Source: Streptomyces sp. NBC_00083 (GTDB lineage: Bacteria > Actinomycetota > Actinomycetes > Streptomycetales > Streptomycetaceae). From it: DNA of 64,000 bases. Shown here one piece after another: positions 50,084 through 58,601 of this stretch; within the stretch, counting starts at the first letter, position 1; every line of letters starts with the position of its first letter. The position numbers were made by a program, and so were the translations under genes. The notes under the pieces are model-generated. The model saw nothing but the letters and a program-made list of their open reading frames with translations. It made no database searches and had not been told where the DNA came from. The stretch lies in contig NZ_JAPELY010000003.1 in the NCBI RefSeq assembly GCF_026343295.1, positions 1-64,000 of the forward strand. Reading direction: 5' to 3'.

Positions 50084-52387
50084 CTAGCTGATGGTCTCGT
50101 CGGGCCGGACCCGGGACAGGCCGGTCAGCTCGCGCGGCGCGAAGGGCGCCCGCCAGTCGCCCGTGCCGCGGTAGACGTACGAGTCACCGTCCGGGGTCGA
50201 GACGAACAGGTCGGCCTTTCCGTCGCCGTTCGAGTCGCCGATCCCGACCGTCTGGTTGTACTGGCCCCAGCCCGTGCCGATCCGCACCCGGTTCTCGAAG
50301 GTGCCGTCGCCCTTGCCGAGGTAGAGCCACAGGACGCCGTCGCTGTCCCGGGCCACGAGGTCACCGCCGGGGCCGCCGGCCACGTCACCGACCGCCGTGA
50401 CCTGGTTGTACATGTTCCAGCCGGTGCCGGCCTTCACGCGGGGAGCGAACGGGGCCCGCCAGTTGCCCGTGCCCTTGTACAGCCACAGCACCCCGTCGGA
50501 GTCCCGGGCCAGCAGGTCGCTGCGGCCGTCGCCGCTGACGTCGCCACCGCCGGTGAGCTGGTTGTACGCGCCCCAGCCGGCGCCGATCCGCACCCGGGAG
50601 TCGAGGGTGCCGTCGCCCTTGCCGAGGTAGAGCCACAGGACGCCGTCCTTGTCCCGGCCCACGACGTCGGCGCCGGGGCCGCCGGCCACGTCACCGACCG
50701 CCGTGACCTGGTTGTAGATGTCCCAGTCGAAGCCGATGCTCTGTGCCTCGCCGCTCTTGAGCTCACCGGTGCCCGGCGCGCGGTAGGTGTCCTTGCGCTG
50801 GAGCCCGCCCAGGCCGCTGCGGATCAGCAGGTCCGGAGAGCCGTTGTCGGTGAAGTCGTGCGGGGCGGCCTTGCGGGACACCTTGAAGGCGCCGCTCTCG
50901 ACCAGGTCGGGGCCGATGCCGTTGCGGGGCTTGGCGGTCAGGGTCCAGGTGTAGTCGCCGTTGGGGGCGGCCCGGTCCGGGGCGTAGGAAGGGCCGAGCA
51001 GGCCGTCCCAGTTCAGCTCGCGCCAGGCGGGTTCGGTCGACTCCCACGTGGCGGGGTCGACCGGAAGCTCGATCTCGCGCTCCGCGCCGGAGGCGGTGTG
51101 GCGCAGGGTGACGGTCACATCGGCGTTGTTGTGCGTCAGCCGCCACTTCGGCCGCCAGGGGGCCTTGTCGAGGTCGGCCGCCGCCGGGACCTGCTCCTCC
51201 TCCACGACGAGCTTCGTGGGGTGGCCGGTGCCCGTGAGGAGGCGGGCGACGGGTGCCCCGTCGGCCCCGGCGGAGATCCGGTAGAGGCCCTCACCGTCGG
51301 CGGCGGTGCCGCCCACCGCCAGGAGAGTGCCGTCCGGGGCGGGTGCGACGGAGCTGGCGTGGTCCATGACCATGCGCTCCGTGCCGCCGCCGATCGGGGT
51401 GGCGCGCAGGGCCGAACCCTTGACGCTGTTGCCCTCGTTGAGCCTGCGGTTCTCGCCGTACAGCGTCCAGCCGCCGACCAGACCCACCAGCCCGTCCCCC
51501 TGCTGCGGGCCGAGGTCCATGGACCAGCGCTTCTGGTCCCCGCCGAGCTCCATGGTCCGCACCGACGACGAGGTGTCGCTCATGAAGAGACCGCCGGCGA
51601 CGGCGAGGTGGGTGGCGGACACCGCGACGCCCGCGACGAAGTCGCCCAGCATGCCGTTCCCGGTGATGACCTTGGCCGAGGAGAGGTCGGCCGCTGTGTA
51701 GTCGAAGAAATCGCCGTTGGCCGAGACCGTGTACCGCAGCACGGCGAAATCGCCCGATCCCGCCTTCACGTCGAGATCCCGCGTGCCCGCGGGCAGGCCG
51801 GTGACGACGCGGTCGGTCACCTTCTGGTCCACGACCTCCAGGACGTGGGCCTCCACGGTGTCGCCGGTCCGCTTGTACGCGACGACGCGCGAACCGACGG
51901 CGCCCAGGTAGTAATAGCCGTACTGGGTGAGGTCGATGACGCTCGACGAGCCGGTGGCCATGTCGAGGAGGGTGACCTTCTGCGAGGCGGCGGTGGAGTC
52001 GTCCCGCAGCGCCACGACGTCCGACCCGGCCCCGTAGAACGCGGGCAGCGTCGCGTACGAGGGCGCGTCCTTCACCACGACCGTCGTCTTCCCGTCGGCG
52101 TAGCGCGTCCACAGCACGTCGTGTCCGCTGCCCGACCCCGCGATGGACAGGAAACCGGTCCGCCCCGCGCTCAGGACCTCCGCGTCGGCGGCGATGGCGA
52201 ACGGCGCCTCGGCGGAGCCGGCCCGAGCACCGGATGCGGCGGGCACCGCCGGGGCGGCCAGGGCGGGCGCGGCGAGCGGGCCGGCGGTCACCGCCAGGGC
52301 GAGCACGGTGGCCGCGGTGACGAGACGGCGTGATCCTCCGGTCGACCGTGAGGAGCGGGTCCGGCTCGGTATGGCGGAATGGTGCAC
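50084..52387 (-). CDS. Secreted FG-GAP/VCBS repeat protein
   Basis: A 767-aa exported protein. A Ser/Arg-rich start and hydrophobic stretch LVTAATVLALAVTAGPLAAPALA (about residues 22-44) form the signal peptide. The middle (about 50-430) looks like a beta-propeller of loosely repeated blades. The C-terminal 230 residues carry FG-GAP-type repeats of 51 residues with the core DGVLWLYxGxGxW and Asp-rich Ca-binding loops (GDVSGDGRSDLLARDSDG, GDSNGDGKADLFVST). Such proteins are extracellular; function is unknown. The GTG at 52387 has GGAGGG only 4 nt upstream. Three direct repeats lie about 50 bp upstream. No C-terminal anchor. Confidence 0.88.
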   Translation of the reverse strand: MHHSAIPSRTRSSRSTGGSRRLVTAATVLALAVTAGPLAAPALAAPAVPAASGARAGSAEAPFAIAADAEVLSAGRTGFLSIAGSGSGHDVLWTRYADGKTTVVVKDAPSYATLPAFYGAGSDVVALRDDSTAASQKVTLLDMATGSSSVIDLTQYGYYYLGAVGSRVVAYKRTGDTVEAHVLEVVDQKVTDRVVTGLPAGTRDLDVKAGSGDFAVLRYTVSANGDFFDYTAADLSSAKVITGNGMLGDFVAGVAVSATHLAVAGGLFMSDTSSSVRTMELGGDQKRWSMDLGPQQGDGLVGLVGGWTLYGENRRLNEGNSVKGSALRATPIGGGTERMVMDHASSVAPAPDGTLLAVGGTAADGEGLYRISAGADGAPVARLLTGTGHPTKLVVEEEQVPAAADLDKAPWRPKWRLTHNNADVTVTLRHTASGAEREIELPVDPATWESTEPAWRELNWDGLLGPSYAPDRAAPNGDYTWTLTAKPRNGIGPDLVESGAFKVSRKAAPHDFTDNGSPDLLIRSGLGGLQRKDTYRAPGTGELKSGEAQSIGFDWDIYNQVTAVGDVAGGPGADVVGRDKDGVLWLYLGKGDGTLDSRVRIGAGWGAYNQLTGGGDVSGDGRSDLLARDSDGVLWLYKGTGNWRAPFAPRVKAGTGWNMYNQVTAVGDVAGGPGGDLVARDSDGVLWLYLGKGDGTFENRVRIGTGWGQYNQTVGIGDSNGDGKADLFVSTPDGDSYVYRGTGDWRAPFAPRELTGLSRVRPDETIS

Positions 52388-52438
52388 GTGCCCTCCAGGC
52401 GTTGCGTGATACGTGTGCAGGCGAGGGCAACCGGAGGG

Positions 52439-52488
52439 CGCGAATCCCCCACCATCCGCGAACCCCCCACAATCAGCGGAATCCCCCC
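52439..52488 (-). repeat. Three iterated motifs upstream of the FG-GAP gene
   Basis: On the minus strand the words GGGGGATTCCGC, GGGGGGTTCGCG and GGGGGATTCGCG follow each other at a spacing of 18-19 bp, 52-100 bp before the GTG. The spacing is not far from two helical turns, as for cooperative binding sites. Confidence 0.6.
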
Positions 52489-52539
52489 GCAACTGATGCA
52501 CGAAATCTTAACAACCGGGAGGTCAGGGCCTGCTTCCGG

Positions 52540-52908
52540 TCACTGGTCGAGGCCCCAGCTGTGGATCTTCTCCGGGTGGATGCGGATCAGCTCCTCGCTG
52601 AAGTGCGGCCCCAACTCGTGGGGCCCGGTGAGGAGTTCGGCCCTGCCGCGGATCTCGACACCGCGCACCTTCCAGGGACGTACGCTCACCACGTCGTCGA
52701 TCACCAGGGCGGCCCTCGGGTTGCCCTGGAGGTTGCGCCACTTCTTCGTGGTGCCCAGGGCGTATCCGCCGATGAGGATGGTGCCGTCGTCCTGCGGGAA
52801 GAAGCCGACGGGGTTCGCCTGCGGCTGGCCCTTCCCGTCCACGGTGGCGAGCCGGCCAAGGCGCTGGCTCCTGAGGTACGTGCGCTCGGCCTCGCTGAAT
52901 CGGGTCAT
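52540..52908 (-). CDS. PPOX class F420-dependent oxidoreductase
   Basis: A 122-aa split-barrel flavin/deazaflavin protein. SQRLGRLATVDGKGQPQANPVGFFP, then KWRNLQGNPRAALVIDD and RGVEIRGRAELL, are typical of the small F420-dependent PPOX group in actinobacteria. It would work as a dimer in the cytoplasm, reducing or oxidising an unknown substrate with F420. GAGGGT lies 6 nt before the ATG and may be read as either a -10 or part of a ribosome site. It sits between two unrelated minus-strand genes. Confidence 0.92.
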   Translation of the reverse strand: MTRFSEAERTYLRSQRLGRLATVDGKGQPQANPVGFFPQDDGTILIGGYALGTTKKWRNLQGNPRAALVIDDVVSVRPWKVRGVEIRGRAELLTGPHELGPHFSEELIRIHPEKIHSWGLDQ

Positions 52909-52926
52909 GGCATCACCCTCACACGC

Positions 52927-53409
52927 TCAGCCCCAGACGACCGCACCGATCCAGGCGCCGGTCACCAGGAGGCAGGCGAAGAGTTCGGCCATCACCGAAT
53001 ATCCGCCCGCGCGCAGGGTCGTACGGGCCGAGGCCCAGCCGCTCGCACGGCTGCCCAGGCGCAGCCGTTCCGCCCCGTACAGCCCGCCGAGGAACCCGGC
53101 GATCCCGCCGATCACCGGCACCACGAAGAACCCCGCCACGGCCGCGGCGCCCGCGATGAGCACCGACCGTCTGGACACCCCGGCCGACTTGAAGCGGCGC
53201 GGCGGCAGGAACGGGCGGAGCGCCTGGTTCAGGAGCAGGACGCCGGTGGCCCCGGCCAGGACGGCCCAGGCCAGCCCGGTCGTGTCGTCCAGCGCCCACC
53301 ACGCCACGGCCGCCCACACGATCGCCTGCCCCGGAATGCCGGGCACCAGCACACCGCACAGGCCCATCAGGATCACCGCCCCGACCGCGAGGAGCTGCCA
53401 CACGCCCAT
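52927..53409 (-). CDS. DUF456 membrane protein
   Basis: A 160-aa small membrane protein with about four to five hydrophobic helices (starting WQLLAVGAVILMGLCGVLVPGIPG) and the Gly-rich GFFVVPVIGGIAGFLGGLYGAE motif typical of DUF456. Function of the family is unknown. CACCCT lies 6 nt before the ATG at 53409, a probable leaderless start. It ends 18 bp before the PPOX start and could be cotranscribed with it. Confidence 0.9.
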   Translation of the reverse strand: MGVWQLLAVGAVILMGLCGVLVPGIPGQAIVWAAVAWWALDDTTGLAWAVLAGATGVLLLNQALRPFLPPRRFKSAGVSRRSVLIAGAAAVAGFFVVPVIGGIAGFLGGLYGAERLRLGSRASGWASARTTLRAGGYSVMAELFACLLVTGAWIGAVVWG

Positions 53410-53501
53410 CTGCCAAGGGTGCAGGAAGCGGCCCGTTCCCGCAGTTCCGGGCGGTGACCGCGGCTTCCGCGGGTCTCAGCGGGGGCTGCCGCCCGGGGTG
53501 T

Positions 53502-54485
53502 TCAGCGGGCGACCCAGCCCCGCTCGTAGGCGTGCCAGCCCAGCTGGAGCCGGGTCGTCACCCCGGTGAGCTCCATCAGGCCCTTCACCCGCCGCTGCAC
53601 GGTCCGCAGGCCCAGATCCAGCTGCTTGGCGGCGCTGGCGTCCGTCATCCCGGCGAGCAGCAGCGACAGGATCTCCAGGTCGGTCCCGTCGGGGCCCGCC
53701 CCGTCCTCCACGATGTCGCGCCCCCCGCCGCCGAGCCGCAGCGGCAGCGCGTCCCGCCACACCGCCTCGAACAGGCCCATCAGCGATTCGAGGAGCCCGC
53801 TCGCGTGCACCACGAGCGCGGCCGGCTCGGCGCCGCGGCCGGTCAGCGGCACCATCGCGAGGGTGCGGTCCGCGACGACGAGCTTGGTCGGCACCCGCTC
53901 CACCGTGCGCACCTGCTCGTCGCGGCCGAGCGCCGCGGACAGCTCGACGATCCCGGCGGGCAGCGAGAGCACCTCGCGCTCGACCACCACCCGGTAGACG
54001 ACCCCGCGGTTCGACGCCCGTTCCTCGGACTCGTTGTCCATGCCGGTCACCGCGACCGGTGTGCCCGTCACCAGCGCGCACACCTCGTCGGCGGCGCCCA
54101 GCTGCAACTGGTGGAAGCGGTGGGCCACCGCGCTCGCCCCCGTCACCACCTCGACGAGGTCGTGCACGGCGGGTTCGGCCGCCTCGGCCCGGTACTCCGT
54201 GGCGAGCAGCGCCGCCGCCAGCTCCGCCTGCTCCAGCTCGTGCCGCTGCTGGGTGAGCAGCGCGCCCAGCGCCACCCCCGGCGGCGCCGCGACCCACCGC
54301 CCGGTGCGGGCCGACGACTGGGCGGCCAGGCCATGACGCTCCAGCCGGCGCAGCGCCCGCTCGGTCTCGCTCTCCGGCAGCGCGAGACGGTGCGCGAGAT
54401 CGCTCACCTCGGCCGCCCCCACCGCGACCAGGGCGCGGTACGCCGACTCCTGGGTCTCGTCGAGACCTATCGCTCCCAGCACCAC
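53502..54485 (-). CDS. Helix-turn-helix regulator with TrmB-like N terminus and LuxR-type C terminus
   Basis: A 327-aa regulator. The N-terminal 70 residues form a TrmB-like winged helix (LDETQESAYRALVAVGAAEVSDLAHRLALPESETERALRRLERHGLA), followed by a coiled segment rich in Glu and Ala (about 75-105), a PLD-like middle, and a LuxR-type helix-turn-helix at the end (DLEILSLLLAGMTDASAAKQLDLGLRTVQRRVKGLMEL). It is divergent from the large subtilase gene, with 189 bp between, and may regulate it; this is inference from position only. The start is GTG 54485 or 54482. A hairpin of gaccgcgg/ccgcgggtc near 53455-53475 may end the transcript. Confidence 0.9.
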   Translation of the reverse strand: MVLGAIGLDETQESAYRALVAVGAAEVSDLAHRLALPESETERALRRLERHGLAAQSSARTGRWVAAPPGVALGALLTQQRHELEQAELAAALLATEYRAEAAEPAVHDLVEVVTGASAVAHRFHQLQLGAADEVCALVTGTPVAVTGMDNESEERASNRGVVYRVVVEREVLSLPAGIVELSAALGRDEQVRTVERVPTKLVVADRTLAMVPLTGRGAEPAALVVHASGLLESLMGLFEAVWRDALPLRLGGGGRDIVEDGAGPDGTDLEILSLLLAGMTDASAAKQLDLGLRTVQRRVKGLMELTGVTTRLQLGWHAYERGWVAR

Positions 54486-54674
54486 GGACCGCCTTCCTCA
54501 CCTGCGCGATGGCGGGAAACCGCCCCGGCACAAACCCGCCGCACAACATCATCGCCGTATCCGTCGCCGCTCTGCCAATGTCGAGCCACCGCAGCACCAA
54601 CAGCCTCCGGGCGCAGGGCATTTGTGCTCTTCGGGCACGCGTGTCTTTTGTTCCGGAATCATCTGGGGAGAGCG

Positions 54675-57600
54675 ATGCGCCCGATATCGCGTACGGCTCT
54701 GGGGGTGGCGACCGCCGCCGCCCTCGCCGTCACCGCGGTGGCGCCGTCCGTGGCAGCGCCACGAGGCGACGGCACGGCGGACACCGCCAAGAGACCGCTC
54801 GTCGGCACCGCCGCGAGCAGCACGGGAACACCCGCCACCGTCACACTCGTCACCGGCGACAAGGTGGTGGTGGGCCGGGACGCCTCCGGCACCCCCACAG
54901 GCGTCACCGCCCTGCCGCGCGACGACGGCTCCGTACCGCTCGTCCAGACCCGGCAGGTGGGCAAGGAGCTGTACGTCTACCCGGACGACGCGGCCCCGGC
55001 GCTCGCCGCCGGCACCGTCGACCAGGAACTGTTCAACGTGGCCGGGCTCATCCGCCAGGGCTACGACGACGCGCACTCCAAGACGATCCCGCTGATCGCC
55101 GTCTACGGCAGCGCCGCGGCCAGGTCGGCGGCCCCGGCCGTGCCGCGCGGCACCAGGGCCGGGCTCGACCTGCCCGCCGTGCACGGCCGCGCCCTGAGCG
55201 CCGACAAGACGAAGGCCGCGCAGATGTGGGCGGACGTCAATGCCTCCCGCACCCGGTCGGCGTCCGCCGGCATCAAGAAGCTGTGGCTCGACCGGAAGGT
55301 GACCGCCTCCCTCGCCCAGTCGTCGCGGCAGATCCGCGCCGACCTCGCGCAGGCCGCCGGATACGACGGCAAGGGAACCAAGGTCGCCGTCCTCGACACC
55401 GGCGTCGACGCCGAACACCCCGACCTCAAGGGCCGCATCGTGGCCTCCGAGAACTTCACCGACTCGCCCGACACCGAAGACCGCCAGGGCCACGGCACTC
55501 ACACCACATCGACGGTGGGCGGCTCGGGCGCGGCGAGCGGCGGCAAGGAGAAGGGCATCGCGCCCGGCACCGGCCTCCTCGTCGGCAAGGTCCTCAACGA
55601 CTCGGGCTCGGGCGACAGTTCGTGGATCATCGCCGGCATGCAGTGGGCCGTCGACAACAAGGCCGACGTCGTCTCGATGTCGCTCGGCAGCCCCGTGCCG
55701 ACCGACTGCACCGACCCGATGAGCGTCGCCGCGCAACAACTCGCCACCGACGCCGACCACACCCTGTTCGTCGTCGCGGCCGGCAACTCGGGCCCGAGCC
55801 TGAACACCGTGTCCTCGCCCGGCTGCGCACCCGCCGTCCTGACCGTCGGCGCCGTCGACCACGACGATGCCACCGCGAGCTTCTCCAGCCGCGGCCCCGC
55901 GCCCTTCACCCACACCCTCAAGCCGGAGATCAGCGCGCCCGGCGTCGACATCCTCGCCGCCAACGCCGGCGGCCGGGGCGTCTACGCGTACCAGTCCATG
56001 TCCGGCACCTCCATGGCCACCCCGCACGTCGCGGGCGCCGCCGCCATCGTCAAGCAGCGCCACCCCGACTGGACCGCGCAGCAGATCAAGGCCGCGCTCG
56101 TCTCGTCCGCCGACAGCGCCGTCCCCGGTGACGTGCGCGAGACCGGCGGCGGCCGGCTCGACGTCGAGGCCGCCGTCGACGAGACCGTCATCGGCGCGCC
56201 CGCCGTCCAGGCCGGCACCTTCGACTGGCCGCAGGACAAGAGCGACCGCACCACCGTCACCGTGCCCTACACCAACGCCTCCGACCGCCCCGTGACACTC
56301 GACCTCAAGGTCGCGGGGGTCACCGGCAACGACGGCTCCGCCGTCAACTCCGCTGTGGTCGCGCTGCGTTCGCGCTCCGTGACCGTCCCGGCCGGCGCCA
56401 CCGTCAAGGTGCCGCTCACCATCGACCCCGGCGCCCGCCTCAAGGCCGCCCAGTACGGAGACGTCACCGGCCGCGTGCTCGCCACCGCGCACGGCGTCAA
56501 GGTCTCCACCCCCTTCTCGCTGTACGTCGAGCCCGAGACCGTCACCCTGCGCGTCAAGCTCGTCGACCGCCAGGGCAGGCCCGCCGCGGGCGCCTCCTCC
56601 CTCGACGTCATCGGCACCGACACCGCCACCGGCGAGCGCCGCTTCAACGAGGGCGCCACCGACCAGCTCTACCGGCTGCGCCCCGGCGCGTACTTCGTGT
56701 CCTCCTTCGTCACCTCCGCCGACCCCGGCGACGCCACCGGCGCGAACGTCGGCTCGGTCAGCTACCTCGGCCGACCGCAGCTCGACCTGAAGAAGGACAC
56801 CACCCTCGTCCTGGACGCCCGTGCCGCGCACCGGCTCTCGGTGCGGACCGACCGGCCGAGCGAGGTCCGCACCACGACCCTCGGCTTCGCCCGCTCCTGG
56901 GGCGGCCAGTGGCTCCACTCGGGCTCGATCACCGGATCCCGGCTGATCGACGACTACTACGCGGACGTCCGGGGCGGCGCCCGCACCGGCGACTTCGAGT
57001 TCGGCAGCTACTGGCGGGCGTACGCCCCGCAGTTCGAGAAGCTCGCCGTGACCGGCGGGCCCGCGCTGCACCCGCTCACCGCGAGCGTCGGCTCCGACAA
57101 CCTCGACGGCACCGGCAGCGCGCCGCTCGTCGACGCGGGCCGGGGCACCCCGGACGAGCTCAAGGCCGCGGGGGTCGGCGGGAAGATCGCCTTCGTCGCG
57201 GTGCCGGACGACCCCGACTCGCTCGCCACCCTCGCCAGGGACGCCAAGGCGGCGGGCGCCACGGCGCTCGCCGTGCACCGCCCCTCGAACGGCCGCTGGC
57301 TGCCGTCGTACGGCTTCGCCGGAGGCCCGCTGCCCACCCTCGCCATCGAGGCGACCGAGGCGTCGGACCTCGCGGCCCGGCTGGCGCACGGCCCGGTCAC
57401 CCTCGCCTGGAAGGCGACGGCCAAGAGCGGCTATGTCTACAACCTGGGCTTCCAGGAGGACGGCGGCATCGGCTCGGACCGCACCTACCGGGTGCGCGAC
57501 GGACAGCTGGGCCGCAACGTCTCCACGTACCACTCGATGGGCGTGCCGGCCGACTTCGTCGACGGCGTGAGCGCCCACCGCCCCGTCGGCGGCGACCCGA

Positions 57601-58457
57601 TCGGCGTCTCCGGCATCGACCTGGTGGCCGTGCCCTCCACCCGCACCGAGTACTACACCGCGGGCGGCACCACCTGGGACCACTTCGTCTCGTCCAGCTT
57701 CCCCTTCGGCGAGTTCATGCTCGCCCCGGCCACGGCGTACCGGCCGGGCAAGGAGACCAAGGAGAGCTGGTACGACGGCGTGGTCGGCCCCGACGCCGGG
57801 CGCGACGCCACGGGCAGGCCCCTGCTCGCCGCCGAGCGCCAGGGCAACCTGATGGGCTTCGCCCCCGGCATGTGGGGCGACACCCAGCACAGCGCGCAGC
57901 CGGGCTCGTTCGGCGACATCGGCTCCCTGCTCCTGCGGCGCAACGGCGAGGACTACGACAGCAGCGGCTGGCCCTCGGGGGTGTTCACCGTCCCCGCGGA
58001 CGACGCGGCGTACGAACTCGTCAGCGACAACCAGAAGATCGGGCCGTCCGCAGCGGTGTGGAAGCGCTCTCAGGAGGTCGTGACGAGCTGGAAGTTCCGC
58101 TCGCACCTCGACGAGAGCGCGTTCTCCCAGGCGATTCCGCTGCTCTTCCCCCACTACGGGGTGGCGCAGGACGGCCTCAAGACGGTGCCCCCGGCCGACG
58201 GCCAGAAGATCGCGCTCTCCGTCACGGGCCACGCCGGCTACACCCCGGCCGCCCTCGTGTCGGCCGCGCTGTCGTACTCCTACGACGGCGGCACGACCTG
58301 GACCGAGGCCAAGTCCAGCCATCAGGGCGGCAGTTGGACGGCGACCGTGAACCACGCGGGCGCCGCCGGCAAGGACGTGACCCTGAAGGCCGAACTGACC
58401 GACGCCAACGGCAACTCGGTCACCCAGACCGTGGTGGACGCCTACTCGGTGCGTTAG
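54675..58457 (+). CDS. Large secreted S8 subtilase
   Basis: A 1260-aa exported serine protease. A signal peptide spans about residues 1-28 (ends SVAAP). After a 200-residue propeptide the S8 domain has Asp241 in VLDTGVDAEHPD, His273 in GHGTHTT and Ser446 in GTSMATPH, with the oxyanion Asn in VVAAGNSGPS. The C-terminal 750 residues are beta-sandwich-like (TVPYTNASDRPVTLDLKV) with a PA-like segment around residues 830-915 (APLVDAGRGTPDEL, GGKIAFVAVPDD). No cell-wall anchor is seen. ATG 54675 has GGGGAG 6 nt upstream. A hairpin follows. It probably degrades extracellular protein or processes peptides. Confidence 0.94.
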   Translation: MRPISRTALGVATAAALAVTAVAPSVAAPRGDGTADTAKRPLVGTAASSTGTPATVTLVTGDKVVVGRDASGTPTGVTALPRDDGSVPLVQTRQVGKELYVYPDDAAPALAAGTVDQELFNVAGLIRQGYDDAHSKTIPLIAVYGSAAARSAAPAVPRGTRAGLDLPAVHGRALSADKTKAAQMWADVNASRTRSASAGIKKLWLDRKVTASLAQSSRQIRADLAQAAGYDGKGTKVAVLDTGVDAEHPDLKGRIVASENFTDSPDTEDRQGHGTHTTSTVGGSGAASGGKEKGIAPGTGLLVGKVLNDSGSGDSSWIIAGMQWAVDNKADVVSMSLGSPVPTDCTDPMSVAAQQLATDADHTLFVVAAGNSGPSLNTVSSPGCAPAVLTVGAVDHDDATASFSSRGPAPFTHTLKPEISAPGVDILAANAGGRGVYAYQSMSGTSMATPHVAGAAAIVKQRHPDWTAQQIKAALVSSADSAVPGDVRETGGGRLDVEAAVDETVIGAPAVQAGTFDWPQDKSDRTTVTVPYTNASDRPVTLDLKVAGVTGNDGSAVNSAVVALRSRSVTVPAGATVKVPLTIDPGARLKAAQYGDVTGRVLATAHGVKVSTPFSLYVEPETVTLRVKLVDRQGRPAAGASSLDVIGTDTATGERRFNEGATDQLYRLRPGAYFVSSFVTSADPGDATGANVGSVSYLGRPQLDLKKDTTLVLDARAAHRLSVRTDRPSEVRTTTLGFARSWGGQWLHSGSITGSRLIDDYYADVRGGARTGDFEFGSYWRAYAPQFEKLAVTGGPALHPLTASVGSDNLDGTGSAPLVDAGRGTPDELKAAGVGGKIAFVAVPDDPDSLATLARDAKAAGATALAVHRPSNGRWLPSYGFAGGPLPTLAIEATEASDLAARLAHGPVTLAWKATAKSGYVYNLGFQEDGGIGSDRTYRVRDGQLGRNVSTYHSMGVPADFVDGVSAHRPVGGDPIGVSGIDLVAVPSTRTEYYTAGGTTWDHFVSSSFPFGEFMLAPATAYRPGKETKESWYDGVVGPDAGRDATGRPLLAAERQGNLMGFAPGMWGDTQHSAQPGSFGDIGSLLLRRNGEDYDSSGWPSGVFTVPADDAAYELVSDNQKIGPSAAVWKRSQEVVTSWKFRSHLDESAFSQAIPLLFPHYGVAQDGLKTVPPADGQKIALSVTGHAGYTPAALVSAALSYSYDGGTTWTEAKSSHQGGSWTATVNHAGAAGKDVTLKAELTDANGNSVTQTVVDAYSVR

Positions 58458-58468
58458 CCACGCGAATG

Positions 58469-58514
58469 GTCCGCCGGGTGTCCCTCCCGTGGGGGGTGGG
58501 GGCGCCCGGCGGAC
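58469..58514 (+). terminator. Terminator of the large subtilase gene
   Basis: GTCCGCCGGG (58469-58478) pairs with CCCGGCGGAC (58505-58514) perfectly over 10 bp; the loop holds a further ccctccc/ggggggtggg pairing option. It starts 12 bp after the stop. Confidence 0.75.
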
Positions 58515-58601
58515 TCTCGACTCCTCCTGCCGCACTTGTCCGTTGAGCACATTTTCCCGATGCCCCGTTTTCGGATGCCTCCGGCGGTGGACAATAAGGG
58601 C

